Assembly (NCBI GenBank): GCA_902786245.1
Contig: CADABS010000002.1
Coordinates: 1-64,000, forward strand
Length of the DNA stretch: 64,000 bases
Direction of reading: 5' to 3'
DNA from: an uncultured Erysipelotrichaceae bacterium
GTDB taxonomy: Bacteria > Bacillota_I > Bacilli_A > Erysipelotrichales > Erysipelotrichaceae
Each line of letters starts with the position of its first letter. The stretch's first letter is position 1. Positions 16,773-25,736 of this stretch are shown one piece after another. Under the pieces are notes generated by a model. That model had not been told where the DNA came from, made no database searches, and saw only the letters and a list, made by a program, of their open reading frames with translations. The translations under genes were made by a program, and so were the position numbers.

Positions 16773-17606
16773 ATGGCTTATATATCTGCAATACTGACTG
16801 CAGGTCTGGTTCTGTTCGGTGTCGCGTATACTTTTCTGGGATACAATGTCCGTTTCCTCAACAAGGTGACGGAGATGCGCACCGCAAAGAAGACGACCGA
16901 AAATATGAAAGATGAATCACAGCTGCGCGGACAGCGCTTTTATGTTCACAGGGACCGAAGGGATGTCCGGGTGAATCTCTACCGCATGCATGAGGATCTG
17001 CCGCTGATGTTCTTTGCCCATGGCGGACATTTCATCGATGAAGATGCCGATCTCTATGATGATCTGTGCGCAGAGATGGCAGAGGAACTGCACTGTGCGG
17101 TGGTTTCCATCAATTATTCCAAGATCGGAGCCCATGCTTCGACCTATCCCCAGCAGGAGATCCGGGATGTCATTCTCTATTTCTGCACGCATGAGAAGGA
17201 ATTCGGCATCCGGGCTCAGCATCCGGTGATGGCAGGCATGGAAGCAGGGGCATATCTGATCCTGCAGGCCGGCATTCATGCGGTTCAGTCCGGCATCATC
17301 GCGTCCGGATACATTCTGATCGATCCGTTTATTGACTACGTCTGTATTTCTCTGGCCAAAGCCCGCCAGCATCCTTCACCGTCTGTTCTGCTGTTTTCCG
17401 GCAGTGAAAACCAGGACGCAAAAGAAGAATATCTGCGGGCGCTGGAAGAAAACGGAATCGATACCGAAGTGCTGAATGTGATTCTCCATGACCGCATACT
17501 GATGAACACGGAAGAAAACCCGGAAGTGCAGTCTGTCCGTGAACAGACCGTGGAATGGCTGAAAGAAGCAGCCGGACCGCTGTTTTCTGCCGCAAAAATA
17601 CGATGA
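16773..17606 (+). CDS. Membrane-anchored alpha/beta-hydrolase-fold protein without the catalytic serine, 277 aa
   Basis: After an N-terminal helix (residues 3-22), the sequence follows the hormone-sensitive-lipase type of alpha/beta hydrolase. It has an oxyanion loop FFAHGGHF, then CAVVSINYS and PQQEIRDV. At the nucleophile elbow, where GxSxG is expected, it reads MAGMEAGAY: the serine is replaced by glutamate. A C-terminal LHDRIL supplies a possible histidine. Expected result: no ordinary esterase activity, so it may be a binding or regulatory pseudoenzyme. The start is taken at ATG 16773 on the promoter evidence; GTG 16728 is an alternative. It lies 19 bases before the ABC exporter gene and is probably cotranscribed with it. 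Confidence 0.72.
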   Translation: MAYISAILTAGLVLFGVAYTFLGYNVRFLNKVTEMRTAKKTTENMKDESQLRGQRFYVHRDRRDVRVNLYRMHEDLPLMFFAHGGHFIDEDADLYDDLCAEMAEELHCAVVSINYSKIGAHASTYPQQEIRDVILYFCTHEKEFGIRAQHPVMAGMEAGAYLILQAGIHAVQSGIIASGYILIDPFIDYVCISLAKARQHPSPSVLLFSGSENQDAKEEYLRALEENGIDTEVLNVILHDRILMNTEENPEVQSVREQTVEWLKEAAGPLFSAAKIR

Positions 17607-17625
17607 CCATACAGGAGGAAGAGCC

Positions 17626-19467
17626 ATGACGATGCGCGGACCCGGACAAAGAGGCGGGAAGTTCATGACCGAAGAGGAAAAGAAGAATGCGCCGAAAGTG
17701 ACAAAAGAACTGGTGGTGCGTGTCTTTTCCTATCTGAAACCCTACTGGAAACAGATGGCGGCTGTCCTCGGGGCAATCATCGTTTCATCTGTCCTGTCCA
17801 TCTATCCCTCCATCCTGACCGGAAAGATCATCGATGACGGTCTGATCAAAAGAGACCTGAACATGCTCATCCGGCTGATCCTTCTTTCGCTGGCGGTGAC
17901 CTTCGGATCCAATCTGATCGGGGTGCTGGAATCTTATATGAACACCTGGATCGCCCAGCATATCACCTTTGACATGCGCAACCAGATGTTTGCCCATCTG
18001 CAGCAGATGTCGCACCGTTTCTTCACGGAGAACAGCCAGGGCGATATCATCACCCGGATGACTTCGGATATCGGCGGTGTGCAGCAGGTGATCACCAGTA
18101 CCTTTTCTTCGATCCTTTCCAATACGATCACGCTGATCGTTGCCCTTTTGGCAATGTTCCGGATGAACTGGGTGCTGGCCGTCACCGGCATTATCATCGT
18201 GCCGCTGTTTGCCATCCCGACCCGCAGAGCCGGCCGGACCCGCTGGGAACTGACAAGGGAATCGCAGGAATGCAATGATCAGATCAACGGCATTCTCAAT
18301 GAAACGATGTCGGTATCCGGTCAGCTGCTGGTCAAGCTCTTCGGCATGGAACAGTTCGAATACCGCAAATACAGAAAAGCCAATGAAAAGATGATCCGGC
18401 TCAACATCCGTGAATCCATGGCCGGCCGCTGGTTCCGGGTCGTCATGAGCACGGTCGCATCGGTCGGACCGATGCTGCTGTATCTGATCGGCGGCATTCT
18501 GATGATGAAATATGATTCCGATCTTACGGTCGGCGATATTACGGTCATGGTCACGCTGCTGGGAAGAATGTACGGACCGGTCAACCAGCTCCTCAATATC
18601 CAGGTCGACTGGCTCCGTTCCATGGCGATGTTCACCCGTATCTTCGAATACTTTGACATGCCCGTGGAAATCGCCAATGCCGAAAATGCCCTGGTTCCGG
18701 AAAAGACGGAAGGCAATATCCGCTTTGACCATGTATTCTTCCGCTACAGCGAAGAGCGCATGATCCTGAAAGATGTCAGCTTTGAACTCAAGGCAGGCAA
18801 TTCCATTGCCATCGTCGGACCTTCCGGCTCCGGCAAATCGACCATGATCAATCTGATTCCCCGTCTGTACGATGTGACAGAGGGAGCCGTATACTTTGAT
18901 GAACACGATGTGCGCAGTCTGGATCTGGCATATCTGCGCTCGAATATCGGCGTCGTCACCCAGGATACCTATCTGTTCAACGGAACGATCCGGGAAAACC
19001 TGATGTATGCCAATGTTCATGCGACAGTTGAGCAGATGGAAGAAGCCTGCCGCAAAGCGAATATTCATGACTTTATCATGGCCCAGGAAAAGGGATATGA
19101 TACAGAGGTGGGCAACCGCGGACTGAAACTTTCGGGCGGCGAGAAACAGAGAATCTCGATTGCCCGGGTACTGCTGAAAGACCCGGCTGTGCTGATCTTT
19201 GACGAAGCGACTGCTTCGCTCGATTCGATTTCGGAAAAAGCGATCCAGGATGCGATCGATCCGCTGATCGAGAGCCGTACGAGCATTCTGATCGCGCACC
19301 GTCTTTCGACGATCCTTGCGGCGGATGAGATCCTTGTCGTCAAGGGCGGAGAAATTCTGGAAAGAGGCACGCACAAAGAACTTGTCAAGGCAGACGGTGT
19401 CTATACGGAACTGTACAATACCCAGTTCAAGCCGCAGATCGCCACGGAAACAGAAGAGGTACAATAA
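17626..19467 (+). CDS. ABC transporter, fused permease/ATPase (exporter type), 613 aa
   Basis: A half-transporter with six membrane helices in residues 35-340 and an ATPase domain from about 365. Walker A is GPSGSGKST (about 397-405), the signature LSGGEKQR (about 502-509), Walker B VLIFDEATASLD and the H-loop IAHRLST. It probably works as a homodimer exporting lipids, peptides or drugs (MsbA/LmrA/BmrA group); the substrate is unknown. AGGAGGAA precedes the first ATG; a second ATG at 17665 is possible. It is followed after 1 base by the amidohydrolase gene, so 16773-22844 may be one transcript. Confidence 0.9.
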   Translation: MTMRGPGQRGGKFMTEEEKKNAPKVTKELVVRVFSYLKPYWKQMAAVLGAIIVSSVLSIYPSILTGKIIDDGLIKRDLNMLIRLILLSLAVTFGSNLIGVLESYMNTWIAQHITFDMRNQMFAHLQQMSHRFFTENSQGDIITRMTSDIGGVQQVITSTFSSILSNTITLIVALLAMFRMNWVLAVTGIIIVPLFAIPTRRAGRTRWELTRESQECNDQINGILNETMSVSGQLLVKLFGMEQFEYRKYRKANEKMIRLNIRESMAGRWFRVVMSTVASVGPMLLYLIGGILMMKYDSDLTVGDITVMVTLLGRMYGPVNQLLNIQVDWLRSMAMFTRIFEYFDMPVEIANAENALVPEKTEGNIRFDHVFFRYSEERMILKDVSFELKAGNSIAIVGPSGSGKSTMINLIPRLYDVTEGAVYFDEHDVRSLDLAYLRSNIGVVTQDTYLFNGTIRENLMYANVHATVEQMEEACRKANIHDFIMAQEKGYDTEVGNRGLKLSGGEKQRISIARVLLKDPAVLIFDEATASLDSISEKAIQDAIDPLIESRTSILIAHRLSTILAADEILVVKGGEILERGTHKELVKADGVYTELYNTQFKPQIATETEEVQ

Positions 19468-19468
19468 C

Positions 19469-21007
19469 ATGACAGTATTCATTCACACAGAACTGTATAA
19501 CCGGAATGACGATGCGTTCATCGTCAGAGGCAATACTTTTGAAGCATTCGGCAGTACGGAGGAAATGCTTGCCCGGGCATTGCCGGAAGAAGAAATCATC
19601 GACCTGAAAGGGCACTATGTCGTGCCCGGATTCGTCGATTCGCATATGCATCTGCTGGAATTCGGCAAATACCTGAGCGAAGAACAGCTGTCCGGCTTTG
19701 CGGATACCGGTGAAATCACAGCATATCTGAAAAAGCGCATTTCCGCATACGGTCCGGGACAGTGGATGATCGGCCGGGGCTACCGGGGTGATCTGACAAA
19801 GCAGATGCTCGATGAAATCAGCACGGATATTCCGATCGTTCTGACCCGGGTATGCGGACATGTCCTGACGGCAAATTCAAAAGCCCTTGCCGAAGCAGGC
19901 ATCACGGAAGATATGGAAACAGAAGGCGGCAGGGTTCATTTCGATACCGGCGTCTTCGAGGAAAATGCGCTCGAACTGATCCGCTCAAAGATTCCGGCAC
20001 CGGACGATGCCCAGATCGAAGCCTGGCTGCACAAAGGCGCAGAATACTGTGCACAGCACGGCATCACCGCGGTCGGCTCGGATGACTTTATCTCTGTCAC
20101 AAAGGACTGGCACCGCATTCTCAAATGCATGGAAAATCTCTCCTGGAAAGAAGAACTCCCTGTCCGTATCCAGGAACAGTGCGAGTTTCCTTCCGTCAAA
20201 GAATTCGCGAAGTTCCTCGATGAAGGCTATACCTACGATGTCGGCAATGATTTCTTCCGGATCGGACCGCTGAAGCTGACCTGCGACGGTTCGCTGGGAG
20301 GAAGGACGGCAGCCCTGTCCAAGCCCTACAGCGATATGCCGGAAACAAGCGGATATATGACGATGAGCGATGAAGATATCGAACTGCATATCGAACTGGC
20401 AAACCGGTTCAACATGCCGGCGATCTGCCATGCCATCGGCGATGAAACGGTTGAGCATATCCTGGATATCTTCGATGAAACCGTACTGCCTGGAAATCCT
20501 CTGGGCCATGGACTGGTGCACTGTCAGATCATGCGTCCTTCCCAGATCAAAAGGGTGATCGAAAAGAAATATACATGCTATATCCAGTCGCAGTTCATCA
20601 GCAGCGATGCGCCGGTGCTCAATGCCCGGGTCGGTGCCAAGCGGGCAGAGACATCCTATCCGTTTAAGACCCTGACAGAGGGAACCCTTACCAGCAACGG
20701 CAGCGATGCCCCGGTGGAAATGCCTGATCCGCTGTACGGCATGCGGATGGCAGTGACCAGAACTGCACCGGACGGATCAGCAATGAATCCGGATGAATGC
20801 ATGTCCGTTGCCCAGGCGATGGATACGTATATATCCAATGGCTATAAGCAGCTGGCGATGGATGACAGATGCGGAAAACTGGAAGAAGGATATCCGGCGG
20901 ATTTTGCGGTCATCGACGGCAATATCCTGAAAACAGAGCCGGAGAAACTGGACAGTCTCAGTGTCACGATGACAGTCCTGAACGGCCGGACGGTATTTGA
21001 AAAATGA
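19469..21007 (+). CDS. YtcJ-like metal-dependent amidohydrolase, 512 aa
   Basis: A TIM-barrel amidohydrolase of the YtcJ/Amidohydro_3 group. It has the metal-binding HxH in PGFVDSHMHLLEFG (about residues 54-67), the family motif CDGSLGGRTAAL near residue 272, a metal-site histidine in MPAICHAIGDE, and a final strand NGSDAPVE. Small N- and C-terminal beta-sandwich parts flank the barrel, ending in VLNGRTVFEK. The substrate class (N-acyl or cyclic amides) cannot be read from sequence. AGAGGT lies before ATG 19469, and the stop overlaps the next start by 4 bases. Confidence 0.87.
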   Translation: MTVFIHTELYNRNDDAFIVRGNTFEAFGSTEEMLARALPEEEIIDLKGHYVVPGFVDSHMHLLEFGKYLSEEQLSGFADTGEITAYLKKRISAYGPGQWMIGRGYRGDLTKQMLDEISTDIPIVLTRVCGHVLTANSKALAEAGITEDMETEGGRVHFDTGVFEENALELIRSKIPAPDDAQIEAWLHKGAEYCAQHGITAVGSDDFISVTKDWHRILKCMENLSWKEELPVRIQEQCEFPSVKEFAKFLDEGYTYDVGNDFFRIGPLKLTCDGSLGGRTAALSKPYSDMPETSGYMTMSDEDIELHIELANRFNMPAICHAIGDETVEHILDIFDETVLPGNPLGHGLVHCQIMRPSQIKRVIEKKYTCYIQSQFISSDAPVLNARVGAKRAETSYPFKTLTEGTLTSNGSDAPVEMPDPLYGMRMAVTRTAPDGSAMNPDECMSVAQAMDTYISNGYKQLAMDDRCGKLEEGYPADFAVIDGNILKTEPEKLDSLSVTMTVLNGRTVFEK

Positions 21008-21537
21008 TCCGGGCGATCCGCAGAGACGATATCGCCGCATGTCTTGCCATATATAATCCGTATATCGAGCACAGCACGGCGACATTCGAGACTGAGCTTC
21101 TTTCCCTGGGAGAATTCACGGAAAGAGTTGAAAAGATCACGGCAGTCTATCCCTGGATCGTCGAAGAAACAGACGGGGAAATTGCGGGCTATGCGTATCT
21201 GAGCGCATTCAACGAGCGGAAGGCCTATCAGTGGACGGCCGATCTTGCCATCTATGTGGATGAGAAGAAACGGCACAGCGGCTGCGGTTCGCGGCTGATG
21301 GAGGCAATCCTGGCAAAGGCGGAAGAACTCGGCTATTACCAGATCGTATCGCTGATCACCTCCGGCAATGCGGCCTCGGCTGCGATCCATACGAAATACG
21401 GCTTCCGGCTGATTGCGCATTTTGATGCGATCGGCAACAAAAACGGCGAATGGCTGGGTGTGGACTACTGGCTTCTGCAGCTGCGCAGTCCCGAAGAGGA
21501 TCCGGCCGATCCGCTGCTCTGCACAGCAACTCTATGA
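21004..21537 (+). CDS. GNAT N-acetyltransferase, phosphinothricin acetyltransferase (PAT)-like, 177 aa
   Basis: The full length matches the PAT family. It has the typical N-terminus MIRAIRRDDIAACLAIYN, the substrate-side TATFET, the beta-bulge AYQWTADLAIYVDE, and the acetyl-CoA loop KKRHSGCGSRLM (Q/RxxGxG/A form). Such enzymes acetylate the amino group of small molecules such as methionine derivatives or glufosinate. Overlaps of 4 bases on both sides place it in an operon between the amidohydrolase and hflX. The true substrate is unknown. Confidence 0.87.
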   Translation: MIRAIRRDDIAACLAIYNPYIEHSTATFETELLSLGEFTERVEKITAVYPWIVEETDGEIAGYAYLSAFNERKAYQWTADLAIYVDEKKRHSGCGSRLMEAILAKAEELGYYQIVSLITSGNAASAAIHTKYGFRLIAHFDAIGNKNGEWLGVDYWLLQLRSPEEDPADPLLCTATL

Positions 21538-22844
21538 AAAAAGCAATTCTGGCAGGCATCAGCCTGAAAAACAATACAGGTGAATTTGAAGAACAGATGC
21601 GGGAAACCGCATCTCTTTGCCATGCGGCCGGACTGGAGGTCATCGATACCATTACCCAGCAGTCCCGCTCGCTCGATCCGGATACTGCTTTCCGCAGCGG
21701 CAAGCTGCAGGAACTCGCAGTTCTGTGCAAAGAGACGGACCCGGATCTGATCGTCTTTCACAATGGTCTGCGCATCCAGATGCAGCAGCGCATCCATGAA
21801 GCCTGCGGTGTCAATGTCATCGACCGGACTTCTCTGATTCTCGATATATTCGCCTCCAGAGCCCGCTCGAAGCAGGCAAAGCTGCAGGTGGAACTGGCCC
21901 GTCTGCAGTATGATCTGCCCCGGGTGCTGCATTCGCAGGCAGATGAAAGCGGACATGAAAGAGGCGGTTCGGCCTATAACCGCGGTGCCGGTGAAATGCG
22001 CAGTGCCCTGGTGGAAAGACGCTATGCCTCCCGGATCGCGGCACTGAAAAAGGAACTGGCCTCGATCGACCGGCAGATCATGGCGGATGAGCGCCGCCGG
22101 ACAAAAACAATGATGCGCCGGGCAGCTCTGGTCGGCTATACCAATGCCGGCAAGAGCAGTCTGCTCAATGCCCTGATGGACCGGAGCGAATCGAGCGGAA
22201 AGAGCGTCATGGAAGAAGACATGCTGTTTGCGACCCTGGATACAAGCGTCCGCAGGATCCGCAGAAACGGAAGATCCATGCTTATCTATGACACAGTCGG
22301 ATTTGTTTCGGATCTGCCGCATACCCTGATCGATGCATTCCATTCCACCCTCAACAGCGCCCGCCAGGCAGATCTGCTGATCCATGTCATCGATGTATCC
22401 GATGAAAGCTGGCCCCTCAAGGCGGAAATCACGGAACAGACCCTGGCGGAAATCGGGGCAGGGGACATTCCGGTGCTCAGGGTCTACAACAAAACCGATC
22501 TCTGCCGGGAAAGGCCGGATGTTTCCGGCTGTGCCGTATCCTGCCGGACAAAAGAAGGCATTGATGATCTGCTGCAGGAGATCTCACGGAGACTCTATCC
22601 GGCTGAGGAAACCGTGCTTTGCCGGATTCCCTATGATAAGATATCAATGACAGATGCCTACCGCAGTGTGCTGGCAGTCGAAATGCTGCAGGCAGATGAA
22701 GAGTCCATGATCATCAGGATCACGGGACCGAAGCGCTACTGCGATGCATTCAGAATGTATAGATTGGAGAATGATCATTATGACACAGACAGTATGGGAC
22801 AAACTGAACAAGAAGGAACTGAAGAAGCTGATGGACTTCAATGA
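21534..22844 (+). CDS. hflX: GTPase HflX, 436 aa
   Basis: A ribosome-associated GTPase that splits or rescues stalled ribosomes. The N-terminal HflX-specific domain contains FRSGKLQEL and VIDRTSLILDIFASRA. A coiled linker with RGGSAYNRGAGE follows. The G domain has G1 GYTNAGKSS (near residue 200), G2/G3 DTSVR and DTVGFVSDLP, and G4 NKTDL. The start ATG overlaps the previous stop (ATGA). The 3' end runs 65 bases into the M18 aminopeptidase gene, giving an unusual acidic tail (QTEQEGTEEADG). A stop codon may have been lost, since the conserved domain ends before the overlap. Confidence 0.92.
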   Translation: MKKAILAGISLKNNTGEFEEQMRETASLCHAAGLEVIDTITQQSRSLDPDTAFRSGKLQELAVLCKETDPDLIVFHNGLRIQMQQRIHEACGVNVIDRTSLILDIFASRARSKQAKLQVELARLQYDLPRVLHSQADESGHERGGSAYNRGAGEMRSALVERRYASRIAALKKELASIDRQIMADERRRTKTMMRRAALVGYTNAGKSSLLNALMDRSESSGKSVMEEDMLFATLDTSVRRIRRNGRSMLIYDTVGFVSDLPHTLIDAFHSTLNSARQADLLIHVIDVSDESWPLKAEITEQTLAEIGAGDIPVLRVYNKTDLCRERPDVSGCAVSCRTKEGIDDLLQEISRRLYPAEETVLCRIPYDKISMTDAYRSVLAVEMLQADEESMIIRITGPKRYCDAFRMYRLENDHYDTDSMGQTEQEGTEEADGLQ

Positions 22845-24147
22845 GGAATACCGTCAGTTCCTCTCTGTTTCCAAAACCGAGCGCACATTCACGGACAACA
22901 GCATAAAGCTGGCAGAAGAAGCCGGATTTGTGAACATTGACAGCGTTAAGAAGATCAAAAAGGGAGACCGGATCTATTCCGTGAACAGAGGCAAGAATAT
23001 CTGTCTGTTCGTCATCGGTTCGCAGCCGCTGACGGAGGGCATGAACATTCTCGGTGCGCATATCGATTCGCCGCGTCTGGATCTGAAGCAGAAGCCGCTG
23101 TTTGAAAAAGACGGCCTGGTTCTGCTCGATACACATTACTACGGCGGTATCAAGAAGTATCAGTGGGTAGCCCGTCCGATGGCACTGGTCGGTGTCGTAT
23201 GCAAGAAAGACGGCACCGTGATCAATATCAATATCGGCGACAAGCCGGGCGATCCGGTTGTCGGCATCTCCGATCTGCTTGTCCATCTGTCCGCAAAACA
23301 GCTTGAAAAACCCGGACGCACGGTCGTCGAGGGAGAAAAACTCGATGTACTGGCAGGTTCGATTCCGGCGAAAGACGAAGAAAAGGAACCGGTCCGGAAG
23401 TATTTCCTGGAACTGCTGAAAAACGAATATGACATTGAAGAAGATGACTTCATTTCCGCCGAGATCGAAGTCGTTCCGGCCGGTGAAGCAAGAGACTACG
23501 GTCTGGACCGTTCGATGATCCTGGGATACGGCCATGATGACAGAGTCTGCGGCTATACATCGATGCGGGCGATCATGGATATGAAGACACCGAAGCGCAC
23601 TTCCTGCTGCATTCTCGTCGACAAGGAAGAAATCGGCTCGGTCGGTGCCACCGGCATGCAGAGCAGATATTTCGAACAGACGGTGATCCAGCTGCTCGAG
23701 ATGCAGGGCTTTGAAAAGCTTTCCGATGTATCCCGTACATTCCGCAATTCCCGGATGCTTTCCTCGGATGTATCGATTGCCTTTGACCCGAACTATCCGG
23801 AAGTCATGGAACCCAAGAACAGCGCTTATTTCGGCAAGGGCATCTGCTTCAACAAGTTTACCGGCCGCGGCGGCAAGGGCGGCTCGAACGATGCCAATCC
23901 GGAATTCATCGCCAAGGTGCGCAGAGTCATGGATGACAACAACGTCATGTTCCAGACCTGCGAGCTCGGTGCAGTCGATGTGGGCGGCGGCGGAACGATT
24001 GCCTATATTCTGGCAGATCTGAACATGGATGTGCTCGATGCCGGCATCTGCGTACAGAACATGCACGCACCGTATGAAACGGTATCGAAAGCGGATGTAT
24101 ATGAGGCATACCGCGGCTACGCGGCATTCCTGAAAGATATGGACTGA
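22780..24147 (+). CDS. M18-family aminopeptidase, 455 aa
   Basis: A cytoplasmic zinc aminopeptidase of the aspartyl/aminopeptidase I group, trimming N-terminal residues from peptides. Metal and catalytic motifs are visible: LGAHIDSPRLDLK (His/Asp), GHDDRVCGYTSM (bridging Asp), VDKEEIGSVGATG (catalytic and metal Glu), and a C-terminal MHAPYETV (His). Length fits the family. ATG 22780 is preceded by GGAGA with 9 bases spacing; this start lies inside the end of hflX, so the two are translationally linked. Confidence 0.9.
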   Translation: MTQTVWDKLNKKELKKLMDFNEEYRQFLSVSKTERTFTDNSIKLAEEAGFVNIDSVKKIKKGDRIYSVNRGKNICLFVIGSQPLTEGMNILGAHIDSPRLDLKQKPLFEKDGLVLLDTHYYGGIKKYQWVARPMALVGVVCKKDGTVININIGDKPGDPVVGISDLLVHLSAKQLEKPGRTVVEGEKLDVLAGSIPAKDEEKEPVRKYFLELLKNEYDIEEDDFISAEIEVVPAGEARDYGLDRSMILGYGHDDRVCGYTSMRAIMDMKTPKRTSCCILVDKEEIGSVGATGMQSRYFEQTVIQLLEMQGFEKLSDVSRTFRNSRMLSSDVSIAFDPNYPEVMEPKNSAYFGKGICFNKFTGRGGKGGSNDANPEFIAKVRRVMDDNNVMFQTCELGAVDVGGGGTIAYILADLNMDVLDAGICVQNMHAPYETVSKADVYEAYRGYAAFLKDMD

Positions 24148-24182
24148 TTCAGTATTGCAGCAAGAAAAGGGAGGACGGCGGC

Positions 24183-25439
24183 ATGCATATAACATTCTAT
24201 TTTGTGCGCCATGGCGAAACAGAGTTCAACCGCAGGGGAAGACTGCAGGGAGTCTGCGATTCACCGCTTTCCCGCAATGGCGTCCGCCAGGCGGCAGCGG
24301 CAGCGGAAGCACTCAGCGATGTATATTTCGACAGAGCGTTCACTTCCCCCAGCGAACGGGCGATGGATACGGCTGAAGCGATTCTCAGAGGCCGTGAGAT
24401 CAAAGCGGTCATCGAGGAAGATCTGCATGAATTTGATTTCGGAAGTCTCGAGGGGACGCGTTTCACTTCGCATCCCGATGAGATCAGAAGATATTATGAA
24501 AACAGGGATTTCTCCGGTGTGGACGGCGAGACAAAGGGACGGATGGAAAACCGGGTCCGGGAGGTATTCCGGAAGATCATCCATCAGTGCGAAGACAATG
24601 ACCGGGTGCTGATCGCATCGCACGGCATGTTTGAATCCTTTGTCATGTATGCGCTGATCGGCGATACGGAAAGAACCTATGAAAAGCAGTGTGAAGAGAA
24701 CAACCGCGATGCCTATCCAAACGGCTCGATCATGATCTTCACCTACGATGACGGCGAATACAGGCTTGCGGCCAAGCCGGCAGAGCCGATGGATTTCAAA
24801 GATTATATCCAGCCGAAACATGTTTCGTTCTATTATGTCAGACACGGCGAAACACTGTTCAACCGCTGGAACCGGATGCAGGGCTCTTCCGACTCGCCTC
24901 TGACGGCAGCCGGCATTGCCCAGGCGGAAGCTGCCCGGGAAGCGCTGAAGCGCATTCCGTTTACGGCAGTCTATGCTTCACCTTCCGGCAGGACGCGGCG
25001 GACAGCGGAGATCATTGCCGGTCCGCACGGACTGGACGTGATCCTGGAAAAGGGACTCAAGGAAGTCAATTTCGGCGACTTTGAGGCAGTTGTCCGGGAT
25101 TCATGGGTGAAGGAAATCAACGAACGGCATATGGAAGAAAGATGGGATGATATCGGCGGCGAATCGATGGCGGATATCAATGAGCGCATCAGCCGGACGC
25201 TGAAGACGATCGCCGCAAAGGCCAAAGACGGCGACAGAGTCCTGCTGGTATCGCACGGAACCTATTATCTGAATCTGCTCCATCATATCTTCGGCATCGA
25301 CCGGGATGCGTATTTCGAGCAGCGGCGCAGACAGGGAAGGCAGGGCATGCCCAACGGCGGCATCTTTACCTTTGACTATGACAACGGCCGCTTCCGGATC
25401 CGCGACTTCATGGTTTCCCCGGAAGATTTCAGAGACTGA
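24183..25439 (+). CDS. Tandem histidine-phosphatase protein with two complete domains, 418 aa
   Basis: Two phosphoglycerate-mutase-like domains lie in one chain. Domain 1 (1-205) has FVRHGETEFN with the phospho-acceptor His10, LHEFDFG with the acid Glu83, and ASHGM with His147. Domain 2 (212-418) has YVRHGETLFN (His221), LKEVNFG (Glu294) and VSHGT (His358). Both sites look intact, so both may be active. Family members dephosphorylate small phosphorylated metabolites; the substrate is unknown. GGGAGG precedes the ATG. A terminator follows directly, so transcription from the hflX region probably ends here. Two-domain forms are uncommon compared with single domains of about 200 aa. Confidence 0.88.
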   Translation: MHITFYFVRHGETEFNRRGRLQGVCDSPLSRNGVRQAAAAAEALSDVYFDRAFTSPSERAMDTAEAILRGREIKAVIEEDLHEFDFGSLEGTRFTSHPDEIRRYYENRDFSGVDGETKGRMENRVREVFRKIIHQCEDNDRVLIASHGMFESFVMYALIGDTERTYEKQCEENNRDAYPNGSIMIFTYDDGEYRLAAKPAEPMDFKDYIQPKHVSFYYVRHGETLFNRWNRMQGSSDSPLTAAGIAQAEAAREALKRIPFTAVYASPSGRTRRTAEIIAGPHGLDVILEKGLKEVNFGDFEAVVRDSWVKEINERHMEERWDDIGGESMADINERISRTLKTIAAKAKDGDRVLLVSHGTYYLNLLHHIFGIDRDAYFEQRRRQGRQGMPNGGIFTFDYDNGRFRIRDFMVSPEDFRD

Positions 25440-25445
25440 ACAGCG

Positions 25446-25470
25446 AAAGACCGGTAAGCCGGTCTTTTTT
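25446..25470 (+). terminator. Terminator after the tandem phosphatase gene
   Basis: AAAGACCGG and CCGGTCTTT flank a TAAG loop, followed by more T. Confidence 0.9.
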
Positions 25471-25569
25471 AACGGGCAGTCAGAAATGCGTTTTCCGTCA
25501 TTGTCCGTGGTACAATACTTTCATTGTCAGAAAGGAACCGGAGGAAAGCGGCTGATCAGCCGTACATTG

Positions 25570-25725
25570 ATGAAACTGTCCAGGGGATTATGGGGATGGA
25601 TCATTTCCCGCCGGATGTCTACGCCGGCGGACTGCAGCCGGGTCTTTGTCCTGCAGGACAGAAAGCAGGTTCAGGAAAAAGCAGGTTTTCAGACAAATGA
25701 AGCAGGATGTGCTGCTGTCAGATGA
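25570..25725 (+). CDS. Possible small ORF, 51 aa, doubtful
   Basis: In the 266-base gap between the terminator at 25470 and the double-GNAT gene, an ATG-initiated frame encodes a basic 51-residue peptide (MKLSRGLWGWIIS...). A TGG-TACAAT extended -10 lies near 25510. No ribosome binding site is at proper distance (GGAGGAAAG is about 25 bases upstream), and a CGGCTGATCAGCCG hairpin lies between. It may be only the leader of the next gene. No family is recognised. Confidence 0.2.
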   Translation: MKLSRGLWGWIISRRMSTPADCSRVFVLQDRKQVQEKAGFQTNEAGCAAVR

Positions 25726-25736
25726 CGGAGGTAACT

